Positions 24,626 through 32,968 of a stretch of DNA of 43,571 nucleotides are shown piece after piece (the first letter of the stretch is position 1; each line of letters begins with the position of its first letter). Source of the stretch: an uncultured Atopostipes sp. (GTDB lineage Bacteria > Bacillota > Bacilli > Lactobacillales > Carnobacteriaceae_A). The stretch covers positions 1-43,571 of the forward strand of contig CAJUOQ010000019.1 in assembly GCA_910588235.1 (NCBI GenBank). The letters run 5' to 3'. The notes beneath the pieces are model-generated. The model ran no database searches. It saw only the letters and a program-made list of their open reading frames with translations, and had not been told where the DNA came from. Both the position numbers and the translations under genes were made by a program.

Positions 24626-25679
24626 TTTGTCGCATCCTCTCCAACTCAACTAAGCGATAATGCATAAATTCAAGCGTGTCTTTTTCTTGCATCGCTTGTC
24701 GATAATGATAATTTTCTTCTTCTTCAAAACGTTTATTTAAATATTGATAAATTGTTGCGGGTACAAAATTCTGATAAGGAAAATTGTTGAATACAAACGC
24801 CATCTCTAAAATATGTTCCCGCACGGTATTTTCTTTAATGGAGCGGATATTTGCAATTTTAGGAATCGTATAGCCTTTTTTCAACAATTGATAAGTATCC
24901 TTTGTACTCGCAGAAAGTCCTAAGTTTGTTGCTAGATGGAGTTGTTTTAAGATCGTATTCAGTAAAACTAACTGTGAAGCGTTCTTTTTCACGAGCGTGA
25001 TCACCGTTTCAAGAATATCTTGCAGATAAAAATCAAACGCTAGCGACTCCATTTGTAGCTTTTCAGCTATTTGTGCTTTCGTTTCTCCAAGGATGTGATG
25101 CCCCGTCAGTAAATTCGCTAGCACATTCGCTTGTCTTTCTTCTAACTGTTCAAATAAAAACTGCTGTTCTCCGAACCATTGTTTTAAAAGCGTTTCTTTC
25201 TTATCTTTCTGTCCTTGAAATAACAAGCGAATATTTTCTTGATAATAAGGATGTTTAATAACGGGGACATATTGCGTATTTTGATAACTGAATTCTGAAA
25301 AAACTTGCGTAAATAATTGTAATTGGTTCCAAAAAGGGAGCCGTACGTTGACATAGGTAAACGTTTTTATCTTTTGAGGATAATAATGTGCTTCAAAATA
25401 TAAACGGCACGCTTCTGCCCCTTTATTCGTTAAAAGGTAACCTTTCTTTTCTTCCTGAAGATACTGTTTTTGTAATAAAAGCTGGAGCGTTTGTTGTAAA
25501 TCTTGTCGAGTAATGGACGCATTATATAGAAAACCGTGATGCCATTGATTAGCTTCCATCATATAAAACATCGAGGGGGTTCTTTTTCCCTGAAAGACAT
25601 GCAAAAGTTGCGAAGTAGTGACCGATCGTTCTTGATTAAAATAACTTAAAATATAGTAAAACCAATACTCCTCACGCAT
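24615..25679 (-). CDS. ypbB: YpbB-like helix-turn-helix protein
   Basis: A 354-residue protein matching the YpbB family found upstream of recQ in Bacillota. The N-terminal two-thirds is mainly helical, with a winged-helix-like part (RSVTTSQLLHVFQGKRTPSMFYMM). The C-terminal third carries an HTH (TYQLLKKGYTIPKIANIRSIKENTVREHILEM, about 265-300) like those fused to RecQ-type helicases elsewhere. The overlap with recQ suggests the two act together (inference). I start at 25679, right behind AAAGGAGGAGCC; 37 further upstream codons span the promoter and are rejected. Confidence 0.88.
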   Translation of the reverse strand: MREEYWFYYILSYFNQERSVTTSQLLHVFQGKRTPSMFYMMEANQWHHGFLYNASITRQDLQQTLQLLLQKQYLQEEKKGYLLTNKGAEACRLYFEAHYYPQKIKTFTYVNVRLPFWNQLQLFTQVFSEFSYQNTQYVPVIKHPYYQENIRLLFQGQKDKKETLLKQWFGEQQFLFEQLEERQANVLANLLTGHHILGETKAQIAEKLQMESLAFDFYLQDILETVITLVKKNASQLVLLNTILKQLHLATNLGLSASTKDTYQLLKKGYTIPKIANIRSIKENTVREHILEMAFVFNNFPYQNFVPATIYQYLNKRFEEEENYHYRQAMQEKDTLEFMHYRLVELERMRQNGP

Positions 25680-25713
25680 TATACGGCTCCTCCTTTCCAG
25701 CAGTGTTTTCTTT

Positions 25714-25742
25714 ATTGTACTAGTTTTAGCGATAAATATGAA
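25714..25742 (-). promoter_or_regulatory. ypbB-recQ-ypbE-cmk promoter
   Basis: Minus strand TTCATA, a 17-base spacer and TACAAT (25719-25714), about 30 bases before the ypbB start. Confidence 0.62.
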
Positions 25743-25751
25743 GTGTTCAAA

Positions 25752-25812
25752 GAAAAAAGACTGGTCAATAGTCCTTGATTTAAGATACAAATCAAAGACT
25801 AAGTAACCAGCC
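25752..25812 (-). terminator. ribU terminator
   Basis: A long hairpin on the minus strand: GGCTGGT with ACCAGTC, TAGTC with GACTA, and TTGATTT with AAATCAA around a short loop, then TTTTTTCTTT. Confidence 0.9.
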
Positions 25813-25835
25813 TCTATTATTTAATATTTAATGTT

Positions 25836-26429
25836 TTAAGACGTTTGAACCGCAATTGGATCATATTCATCGCGAATTTTCTCTAAATAACCATAAAGCT
25901 TAGAGAACAGCAGGAAGAATACAATAGAAACAAAGATCCCTTTCAATAAATTAAATGGAACCACTGAAATCGCCAAATATTCACGCATAGGACCGACACT
26001 AAAGCCCATGACTTTCATATATAACGGCGCAATGAATGCCCAGTTTAGCACAGATAACGTAACCGTTAAGGAAATCGTTCCTAAGCTACTTGCGAGTAGT
26101 GTCCGTTTCATATTTGGTTTGTAATCTTTAATCAAGTAATAAATCGGTAAGGTATAAGATATAGTAGCTAAAAATGCTGCTGTATCCCCAATTGGAAAGC
26201 CTGCGTCTCCCCCACTCATTACATAAGAAAGTAAAGAACGGACAGCAGCAATCGCAATTCCTGCTAAGGGGCCAAAGACATACATCCCTAATAAAATGGG
26301 CACATCACTAAAATCTACTTTTAAAAAGGGCGCCCAAGCGAGTAAAGGAAAGGAAAATCTAGAGATAATCCATGCTAGAGCTGCCAAAATACCTACAACA
26401 ACGATTTTTCTTGTACGTTTATCAATCAT
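25836..26429 (-). CDS. ribU: riboflavin ECF transporter S component RibU
   Basis: Substrate-binding membrane subunit of an energy-coupling-factor transporter for riboflavin; it works with the EcfA/A'/T module, which is not in this window. The 197-residue protein has about six hydrophobic helices, and the conserved stretch LKVDFSDVPILLGMYVFGPLAG plus KNxxx-type loops are typical of RibU. An FMN riboswitch upstream supports the substrate call. RBS GGAGGATTTTTA. The product closes a monocistronic unit. Confidence 0.95.
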   Translation of the reverse strand: MIDKRTRKIVVVGILAALAWIISRFSFPLLAWAPFLKVDFSDVPILLGMYVFGPLAGIAIAAVRSLLSYVMSGGDAGFPIGDTAAFLATISYTLPIYYLIKDYKPNMKRTLLASSLGTISLTVTLSVLNWAFIAPLYMKVMGFSVGPMREYLAISVVPFNLLKGIFVSIVFFLLFSKLYGYLEKIRDEYDPIAVQTS

Positions 26430-26503
26430 TAAAAATCCTCCTATAATTTTTTGCCGTTTTACAGCAATATAAATTAAAAAGGATTCATCTATTGAGGAGA
26501 GCT

Positions 26504-26544
26504 AATAAAAAAAGCCTATTTATTATCTCCGGGATAATAAATAG
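26504..26544 (-). terminator. FMN riboswitch expression-platform terminator
   Basis: A perfect 12-bp stem, CTATTTATTATC with GATAATAAATAG (26516-26527 and 26533-26544, 5-base loop), followed on the minus strand by seven T. It lies between the RFN aptamer and ribU, as needed for transcription attenuation. Confidence 0.93.
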
Positions 26545-26584
26545 AGCTACAATTATGCGCGTTTAAAAAACACGTCAAAGCTCC

Positions 26585-26708
26585 ATCTTCTTCATACCAG
26601 ACTATACTGTCGGTACTGGAGTTACACCAGTTCAACTATATACCATAAAGGCTATAGCTCGTGGACTATACCACCGGTCGGGATTTACACCCTGCCCCTG
26701 AAGACGAA
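26585..26708 (-). promoter_or_regulatory. FMN riboswitch (RFN element)
   Basis: On the minus strand the conserved RFN blocks appear in order: CTTCAGGGGCAGGGTG, ATCCCGACCGGTGGT, AGTCCACGAGC, GGTGTAACTCCAGTACCGACAGT and AGTCTGG, then GAAGAAG closing P1. With the terminator downstream this should switch off ribU when FMN is high. This region plus promoter and terminator fills the gap 26430-26793. Confidence 0.96.
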
Positions 26709-26728
26709 TCATTTTTCTATTTGAATAC

Positions 26729-26757
26729 ATTATACATGATTTTGAGTCTTATGTACA
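26729..26757 (-). promoter_or_regulatory. ribU promoter
   Basis: Minus strand TGTACA (26757-26752), a 17-base spacer and TATAAT (26734-26729), about 20 bases before the RFN element. Confidence 0.75.
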
Positions 26758-26793
26758 GTATTTTGTTCGAATTTAAGATAATTATTGTGAAAA

Positions 26794-27513
26794 TTATTCA
26801 TTTACCATCTGTTCCAGTTGTTTGACTTCGTGAGGAGTTAAATGGCGCCATTCTCCAGACTGTAATTTATCAATCGATAAAAAGCCAAAACTTTCTCGAG
26901 TTAATTTATCGACAGGATAACCGATCTCTTTAAACATATTTTTGACTTGATGGTTTCTTCCTTCATGTAACGTAATTCGAACCATGGTCGAGTTTGTACG
27001 ACGGTCATAGCTTAAAATATTAACTTTCGCTGGTGCCGTCATCTTCCCATCTAACTTAATCCCTTTTTCTAAGAACGTGCCTTCTTTTTTTCGCATATGG
27101 CCATTCGCTTTCACTACATAAGTCTTAGGGAATTCAAAGCTGGGATGTGTTAATTTGTAAGACAATTCTCCATCATTGGTTAAAAGTAAAGCACCCGTAG
27201 TATCCCAATCCAAACGTCCGACGGGATAAATACGTTCTTCAATGCCTTCCACCATATCAATTACTGTGTCACGATCTTTTGGATCATCAACCGTTGAAAT
27301 CGTTTCTCGCGGTTTATTTAGTAAAATATAGACTTTTTGTTCACGTGTTAAAGGGACTTCATCGACAGTGATTTCATCGTTTACGGACACTTTGGTGCCG
27401 AGTTCTGTAACCACTTCGCCGTTCACCTTCACTCTACCTTGTTCAATAATTTCTTCTGATTTACGACGTGAAGCGACGCCGGCATGTGCCATAACTTTTT
27501 GCAAACGTTCCAT
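26794..27513 (-). CDS. rluB: ribosomal large subunit pseudouridine synthase B
   Basis: Modifies a uridine in 23S rRNA helix 89. The 239-residue protein has an N-terminal S4 RNA-binding domain (ERLQKVMAHAGVASRRKSEEIIEQGRVKVNG), then the RsuA/RluB catalytic core with the Asp-containing motif GRLDWDTTGALLLTNDG and the RNHQVKNMF segment. Start at ATG 27513, nine bases from AAGGAGG; the ATG at 27522 directly abuts the RBS. It is last in the ribT-scpA-scpB-rluB unit, with no hairpin seen before the ribU promoter. Confidence 0.96.
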   Translation of the reverse strand: MERLQKVMAHAGVASRRKSEEIIEQGRVKVNGEVVTELGTKVSVNDEITVDEVPLTREQKVYILLNKPRETISTVDDPKDRDTVIDMVEGIEERIYPVGRLDWDTTGALLLTNDGELSYKLTHPSFEFPKTYVVKANGHMRKKEGTFLEKGIKLDGKMTAPAKVNILSYDRRTNSTMVRITLHEGRNHQVKNMFKEIGYPVDKLTRESFGFLSIDKLQSGEWRHLTPHEVKQLEQMVNE

Positions 27514-27545
27514 CTCTATCATCCTCCTTATATTTTTTATGTTTT

Positions 27546-28136
27546 TTATTCATTGATTTCTTCTTCTTCAAATCCTTCAAAAGATTGCTGAAAATTTTTG
27601 AAAAATAAATCAGACATTTCTTCTTCACTTTCTTCAGAGAGTTCTGGTAATTCTTCAAGTGAATTGATCCCAAAATAATCTAAGAAAAAAGGTGTGGTGC
27701 CATATAACAATGGCCGGCCCGGTTTATCCAGACGGCCTACTTCATCTACTAATTGACGTGTTTTTAATTTTTGAAGGTTGCTTGCGACTTGAACGCCACG
27801 AATCTCTTCAATTTCAATTCGAGTAATCGGTTGTTTATAAGCCACGATTGCTAAGGTCTCTAGTAAAGCACGACTGAGTGTTTGTGAAAAAGGCGATTGC
27901 GCATAACGTTTAATGTAGACCGCATATTCTTTTTTAGTCACCAATTGATATTTATTAGCCGTTTCAATTAACAAAATACCACTCGTTTCATCGTTTTTGT
28001 ATTTAGTCGCTAATTCTTCGATTAAGCGTGTCACTTTATCGAGTGGTTTATCGATTAATTTTGATAGCTCTTCTAAAGTCAGGCCTTCGTCCCCTGCTAC
28101 AAATAAGATGGCTTCAATTATTGCGATTTCATTCAT
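27546..28136 (-). CDS. scpB: segregation and condensation protein B
   Basis: Kleisin partner that binds ScpA and helps SMC condense chromosomes. The 196-residue protein consists of two winged helices (IIEAILFVAGDEGLTLEELSKLI at the start; LETLAIVAYKQPITRIEIEEIRGV in the middle) and the conserved RPLLYGTTPFFLDYFGI, with an acidic tail. Start at 28136 overlaps scpA by eight bases, with AGGG upstream. Confidence 0.97.
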   Translation of the reverse strand: MNEIAIIEAILFVAGDEGLTLEELSKLIDKPLDKVTRLIEELATKYKNDETSGILLIETANKYQLVTKKEYAVYIKRYAQSPFSQTLSRALLETLAIVAYKQPITRIEIEEIRGVQVASNLQKLKTRQLVDEVGRLDKPGRPLLYGTTPFFLDYFGINSLEELPELSEESEEEMSDLFFKNFQQSFEGFEEEEINE

Positions 28137-28923
28137 CTGATCCCTGCTTTTCTTCCTGTCCATTGTCGATCGCTATGATTGAAATGTCCGACTGAATGGA
28201 CTCTTGTTTCACGAGAATATGATGATCTTTAATTAATTCTAACAACGCTAAAAATGTCACAACAATCGCGGGACGCGTCGGTTTTTCAATTAACTCAGAA
28301 AATGAGATTCCCTGGCTTCCTGAGGTATAGATACGACTTTTAATATCACTCATTTTTTCTACAACAGTAACTTCATCCGTTTCAATCGTTGTCGGTTGTG
28401 GCGTTTCTAAGCGATGTCTTTCTAAAACTTCTAAAAAGATCTTCGTTAAATCATTGGCCTTTAATCCTTGGTCTTTTAAAGGAATTGTCTCTCTATATTC
28501 GGAAATATCGGAAGGGTCACGGCCAAAATAACCCGCCCGATCCTGCGAACGTTCTTCAAATTTTGGAATGACTTCTTTGATCTGTTTGTACTCCAAAAGA
28601 AGTTCCATTAAAGGTTGCCGGGGGTCTTCTTCATCATAAAAATCTTCTGTTAAATCCGCTTGATTTTCATTTCGTGGGACAAGCATTTCACTTTTTATTC
28701 GCATTAATGTAGCTGCCATTACAAAATATTCACTAGCTACATCAATTTGAATCGTCTGCATATGTTGCAAATAATTCATGTATTGATCCGTGATCTGTGC
28801 AATAGGTATATCGTAAATATCAATTTCTAATTGATTGATCAAATGCAACAGGAGATCAATCGGACCTTCAAAGATTTCTAGTTCCAGCTGTAAGGCTGTA
28901 CTTTTTTCATGTTGCTCTTCCAC
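28129..28923 (-). CDS. scpA: segregation and condensation protein A
   Basis: Kleisin subunit bridging the SMC heads. The 264-residue protein has the N-terminal FEGPIDLLLHLINQLEIDIYDIPIAQITDQY block, the MRIKSEMLVP helix and the C-terminal winged helix (FSELIEKPTRPAIVVTFLALLELIK). Normal length. Overlaps scpB, consistent with stoichiometric production. Confidence 0.97.
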   Translation of the reverse strand: MEEQHEKSTALQLELEIFEGPIDLLLHLINQLEIDIYDIPIAQITDQYMNYLQHMQTIQIDVASEYFVMAATLMRIKSEMLVPRNENQADLTEDFYDEEDPRQPLMELLLEYKQIKEVIPKFEERSQDRAGYFGRDPSDISEYRETIPLKDQGLKANDLTKIFLEVLERHRLETPQPTTIETDEVTVVEKMSDIKSRIYTSGSQGISFSELIEKPTRPAIVVTFLALLELIKDHHILVKQESIQSDISIIAIDNGQEEKQGSDE

Positions 28924-28950
28924 GCTACCCCTCCTTAAAAGATGTTAAAT

Positions 28951-29316
28951 TTATTGTTCTGAAAGTTTCTTTTGCCATTTAGAGATAATCGATGCTGTTT
29001 CAAGTGTCGCGACAATATTTTTATCTGTATATCGATCTTTCAGAGCATCTAGTATTTTATAAGTGAGTCCTTCCTTTCTAAAAGAAGGGTCAATACTAAT
29101 GTGTCGTAGTAGAACCAATTCTTCTTCCTCTTCGACCCCAGCCATCCCGATCAGATTCCCCGTCTCTTCACTCTGCCATAAATAGATCCTACGGTTATCT
29201 TCCGCATTATACCATTCAAGTTCTTCTTCTAGACGTGCCGGATCTTTTAAATCGGATACGTACGACAATAAACCCATAACAATCTTTTCATAGTCGTCAT
29301 TATATTGAACAAGCAT
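28951..29316 (-). CDS. ribT: GNAT-fold acetyltransferase RibT
   Basis: A 121-residue GNAT-like protein close to Bacillus RibT, starting MLVQYNDDYEKIVMGLLSY and containing RRIYLWQSEETGNLIGMAGVE, then LLRHISIDPSFRKEGLTYKILDAL. The acetyl-CoA loop, usually R/Q-x-x-G-x-G/A, appears as RKEGLT, so the second Gly is missing. Bacillus ribT is the last gene of the riboflavin operon near scpAB; here ribDEBAH genes are absent from the neighbourhood. Its reaction is not established. RBS AAGGAGGGATTAA. Confidence 0.88.
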   Translation of the reverse strand: MLVQYNDDYEKIVMGLLSYVSDLKDPARLEEELEWYNAEDNRRIYLWQSEETGNLIGMAGVEEEEELVLLRHISIDPSFRKEGLTYKILDALKDRYTDKNIVATLETASIISKWQKKLSEQ

Positions 29317-29383
29317 TTAATCCCTCCTTAACATTCAAGTCATTCACTTTTACTTGTTGTGAATGTCCTCTACTGTATTTTAA

Positions 29384-30724
29384 TTAAAAATCTTCGGGTA
29401 AATGATTTTCAAAACGCATAAAATCTTCAGGTGTTTCTCTACGAATAGCTAAAAAGTCTTTACCGTCTTCCACAAAGACTACTGCTGGTCTTGGGATTCG
29501 GTTATAATTACTAGCCATCACAAAGGTATAATCGCCTGTGTTAAACACCGCGAGCTTATCCCCTGGATTCACTTCAGGCAGTGGTAAATCCCAAATTAAC
29601 ATATCGCCCGATTCGCAAGCTTTTCCAGCGATTGAGAATTCGCTTTTCGTTTGTTCTGTCATCCGATTCGCAAGTAGGCCAAAATATTCCGCCCCGTAAA
29701 AAGCCGGCCGAATATTATCGGACATGCCACCATCCACCGAAACATAACGGCGAATACCTGATAACTCTTTATAGCTCCCTATTTCATAAATCGTTGTGCC
29801 GGCTTCTCCTACTATACTACGTCCGGGTTCAATCCACAATTCCGGATAAGGTAAGTCATATTGATCAAGTAAAGACATTAAGCCTTCACTAATCGTTTCC
29901 AATTGTTGCTTGAAAACTGTCTCTTTTTCATCAGGTGTATGTTGAATACCAAAACCTCCACCTATATTAAAGACTTTTAGTTGGAATGCAAATGCTTCTT
30001 CCCAATATTTAACATGTTTTAACACTTGCTTCATCGCTAAAAGATAGGTCTCTGTATCAAAAATTTGAGAACCAATATGCATATGAATACCTTCTACTTG
30101 TAGATAATCAGTTTCTAAGGCTATTTTAACGCCTTCTTCTGCTTGTCCACTTTGTATATCAAAGCCAAACTTCGAATCCCTTTGCCCCGTCATAATATAT
30201 TTATGGGTATCGGCATCCACTCCCGGAGTTACGCGAATGACCACCTTTGCTGGTTGCTGGCGCGCGTCTGTCAAGTCGCGAAGCATATTTAATTCATGGA
30301 AATTATCTACAATAAAATGATCAATGCCATAATCTAAAGCTTCTTCAAGCTCTGCTTTTGATTTGTTGTTTCCATGGAAGTTAATTTTTTCGGCTGGAAA
30401 ATCTGCTTGTTTTGCTAGGTATAGTTCGCCGCCAGAAACAACATCAATCGAAATATTTTCTTGTTTGATCACTTGGTACATCGCCACAGAAGCAAAAGCC
30501 TTACTAGCGTAAGAGATTTCTGCATTTTGTCGATAGGTTTTTAGTGCTTCTTTGTATGTTTGAATATTTTTTCTAATCGTTGCTACATCATAAATCAATA
30601 AAGGCGTGCCGTACTTATTCGCCAAATCAATCGTATCGACTCCAGCAATTTCTAAATGATCTTGTTCGTTGACTTTCATCGTTGCTGGAAAGTCTAATTG
30701 CTTCAACTCATTTTTATTTTCCAT
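29384..30724 (-). CDS. lysA: diaminopimelate decarboxylase
   Basis: PLP enzyme converting meso-diaminopimelate to L-lysine. The 446-residue protein has the PLP Lys K75 (SYASKAFA), the GGGFGI phosphate loop, WIEPGRSIVGEAG and the GKACESGDML active-site Cys segment from the barrel partner. Fold-type III alanine racemase-like barrel plus beta domain, normal length. It stands alone between ribT and punA, behind the punA terminator. I saw no lysine riboswitch in the leader. Confidence 0.97.
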   Translation of the reverse strand: MENKNELKQLDFPATMKVNEQDHLEIAGVDTIDLANKYGTPLLIYDVATIRKNIQTYKEALKTYRQNAEISYASKAFASVAMYQVIKQENISIDVVSGGELYLAKQADFPAEKINFHGNNKSKAELEEALDYGIDHFIVDNFHELNMLRDLTDARQQPAKVVIRVTPGVDADTHKYIMTGQRDSKFGFDIQSGQAEEGVKIALETDYLQVEGIHMHIGSQIFDTETYLLAMKQVLKHVKYWEEAFAFQLKVFNIGGGFGIQHTPDEKETVFKQQLETISEGLMSLLDQYDLPYPELWIEPGRSIVGEAGTTIYEIGSYKELSGIRRYVSVDGGMSDNIRPAFYGAEYFGLLANRMTEQTKSEFSIAGKACESGDMLIWDLPLPEVNPGDKLAVFNTGDYTFVMASNYNRIPRPAVVFVEDGKDFLAIRRETPEDFMRFENHLPEDF

Positions 30725-30860
30725 TTTAAAACCTACTTTTCCTTAAGTTTCAATTTTTTATTATACATCATTTATCAGAAATAAAAAAGGTGCACTCACT
30801 TTACGTCATATTTTATCCGGAAGTCATAATGTTTTCTACTTCTTAATCAAACAGAGAGGT

Positions 30861-30921
30861 AAAAGAAAATTGCAATTTGTTCATTAACAGTCATTTAAAC
30901 TGAAAAATGAACAAATTGCAA
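30861..30921 (-). terminator. punA terminator
   Basis: A perfect 16-bp stem TTGCAATTTGTTCATT (30870-30885) with its complement (30906-30921), an inner CAGT/ACTG, then TTTTCTTTT on the minus strand. Confidence 0.93.
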
Positions 30922-30937
30922 AGTTTTATCGGTATAT

Positions 30938-31756
30938 TTATAACTTTTCTAAGAGTGAAACCACAAGTTTTTTAAATGAAGAACGGATTTTTGTCGAAAC
31001 TTCAATGACATCTTCATGGTTTAACTCGGCACCCATCCCTGCAGCCAAGTTCGTAATACAACTAATTCCGGCTACTCGGATCCCCGCATGGCGAGCAACA
31101 ATGACTTCGGGGACAGTGGACATGCCGACAGCGTCTCCGCCCAATGTTTGGACCATTCGAATCTCCGCAGGGGTTTCATAAGTAGGACCGGTAAAGCCAA
31201 AATAAACACCTTTTTTAAGGGAAAGATTTAATTCAGCAGCTGCTTCTTCGATGAAACCTTGATATTCAACATCATAAGGATGCGTCATATCTGGAAAACG
31301 TGGGCCATATTTTTCTTCATTTTCGCCAATTAATGGATTCGTTCCGAAGAAATTCACGTGGTCTTGAATCATCATTAAATCACCCGGTTGAAAGTCTGTA
31401 TTGGCACCTCCAGCAGCATTTGTCACAATAAGTGATTGTACCCCTAACATGCTCATCACACGCACTGGGAAAGTAACGGTATCCATGGAATACCCTTCGT
31501 AGTAATGAAATCTTCCTTGGAGAGCGAGTACTTTTTTGCCACCTAATGTTCCATAGACTAACTGACCAGCGTGACCTACGACGGTTGAAACAGGAAAAGA
31601 CGGAATATCTTTATAAGAAATCACTACTTGATCCTCAATTTCCTCTGCTAATTCACCCAGACCAGACCCTAAAATTAACCCCACTTCTACTTCTTTGATC
31701 CCTTGATTTTCAATATAAGTCGCTGCTTCTCGTGCCTGTGTAAAAACGTTATTCAT
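30938..31756 (-). CDS. punA: purine-nucleoside phosphorylase (PNP-II type)
   Basis: Splits guanosine and inosine to base and (deoxy)ribose 1-phosphate. The 272-residue protein has the phosphate loop GSGLGELAE, the conserved FHYYEGYSMDTVTFPVRVM, TNAAGGAN, and the purine-binding EIRMVQTLGGDAVGMSTVPEVIVARH, all typical of trimeric PNPs. It lies 13 bases after deoB, whose product works on the sugar phosphate it releases. The xerD-deoB-punA order matches Bacillus. Confidence 0.97.
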   Translation of the reverse strand: MNNVFTQAREAATYIENQGIKEVEVGLILGSGLGELAEEIEDQVVISYKDIPSFPVSTVVGHAGQLVYGTLGGKKVLALQGRFHYYEGYSMDTVTFPVRVMSMLGVQSLIVTNAAGGANTDFQPGDLMMIQDHVNFFGTNPLIGENEEKYGPRFPDMTHPYDVEYQGFIEEAAAELNLSLKKGVYFGFTGPTYETPAEIRMVQTLGGDAVGMSTVPEVIVARHAGIRVAGISCITNLAAGMGAELNHEDVIEVSTKIRSSFKKLVVSLLEKL

Positions 31757-31769
31757 TGTTGTCCTCCAT

Positions 31770-32936
31770 TTAATCTAATTTATTTAAAAAACTTTGGCCA
31801 TTCTCCATTGCTGCTAACTCAAAATTATCCAAAATGGTCGCTGCGATATCTGAGAAATATCCTTGGTCTAAAGGTCCCATATGTTCAAATTTTTCACTAT
31901 AAGCAAGAAGTGGAACATATTCTCTAGTATGGTCTGTTCCCTCTGCAATAGGATCGTTTCCGTGATCAGCGGTTAAGATAAGTAAATCATCGGCTGCTAA
32001 ATGCTCTAAGATTTCTGGAATACGTGCGTCAAAGTCTTCTAAAGCATCTCGATACCCTTCAGGATTTCTTCGGTGACCATATTTTGCATCAAAATCGACA
32101 AGGTTAGTAAAACTTAAACCGGTAAAATCTTCTTGCATGACTTCAATTAATTTATCGACACCATCCATATTATCTTCGGTACGGATCGCTTCGGTAATCC
32201 CTTGTCCGTCAAAAATATCCACAATCTTTCCGACCGCTTTGACTTCATAGTCTGCTTTTTTCAAGTAATCCAACATCGTATCGTCAAAAGGACTTAACGC
32301 ATAATCATGACGATTACTTGTACGAGTAAAGTTTCCGGGTTCACCGACATAGGGACGAGCAATAATTCGCCCAATCATGTAAGGTTCATCTTTCGTAATC
32401 TCACGCACATACTCGCAGATTTCATACAACTCTTCTAGTGGAATAACCTCTTCATGGGCAGCGATTTGAAGCACGGGATCTGCGGAAGTATAGACGATTA
32501 AATCGCCGGTCTCCATTTGGTGTTCGCCATACTCTTCTATGATCTGCGTACCAGAAGCTGGACGATTAGCAACCACTTTTCTACCCGTATGTTGCTCAAT
32601 TTGTTCAATCAGGTCCGCAGGAAATCCATCCGGAAAGACACGGAAAGGTGTATCAATTCGTAAGCCAGCGATTTCCCAATGGCCTGTCATCGTATCTTTT
32701 CCTACAGACTGTTCTTGTAATTTTGTATAATAAGCTTGTGCTTCTTCTACTGGGTCAATCCCCTTTAAGGGAGCGATATTGCCTAACCCAAAAGCTTGCA
32801 TATGCGGCACTTCAAGTCCAGCGACTTCTGCAATATGTCCGAGTGTATTTGCGCCTTCATCGCCGAAATCAGCAGCATCCGGGGCTTCCCCGATTCCGAC
32901 TGAGTCTAAGACGACGAGATGTATTCTTTTAAACAT
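31770..32936 (-). CDS. deoB: phosphopentomutase
   Basis: Interconverts (deoxy)ribose 1- and 5-phosphate, linking nucleoside breakdown to the pentose phosphate pathway (tkt also lies in this window). The 388-residue protein belongs to the alkaline phosphatase superfamily: VVLDSVGIGEAPDAADFGDEGANTLGH holds the first metal Asp residues, DTMTGHWE the phosphorylated Thr, and TADHGNDP and DHTREYVPLL later ligands. Confidence 0.98.
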   Translation of the reverse strand: MFKRIHLVVLDSVGIGEAPDAADFGDEGANTLGHIAEVAGLEVPHMQAFGLGNIAPLKGIDPVEEAQAYYTKLQEQSVGKDTMTGHWEIAGLRIDTPFRVFPDGFPADLIEQIEQHTGRKVVANRPASGTQIIEEYGEHQMETGDLIVYTSADPVLQIAAHEEVIPLEELYEICEYVREITKDEPYMIGRIIARPYVGEPGNFTRTSNRHDYALSPFDDTMLDYLKKADYEVKAVGKIVDIFDGQGITEAIRTEDNMDGVDKLIEVMQEDFTGLSFTNLVDFDAKYGHRRNPEGYRDALEDFDARIPEILEHLAADDLLILTADHGNDPIAEGTDHTREYVPLLAYSEKFEHMGPLDQGYFSDIAATILDNFELAAMENGQSFLNKLD

Positions 32937-32968
32937 ACAATTCCACCTTTTAAATAGATTTAATTCTT

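Noticed and set aside
25680..25790. N-terminal extension of ypbB by 37 codons
   Set aside because: It spans the promoter, and the strong RBS lies directly before 25679.
30725..30860. Lysine riboswitch or T-box before lysA
   Set aside because: The leader is too short and lacks the L-box and T-box conserved blocks; only a possible TATAAT is seen.
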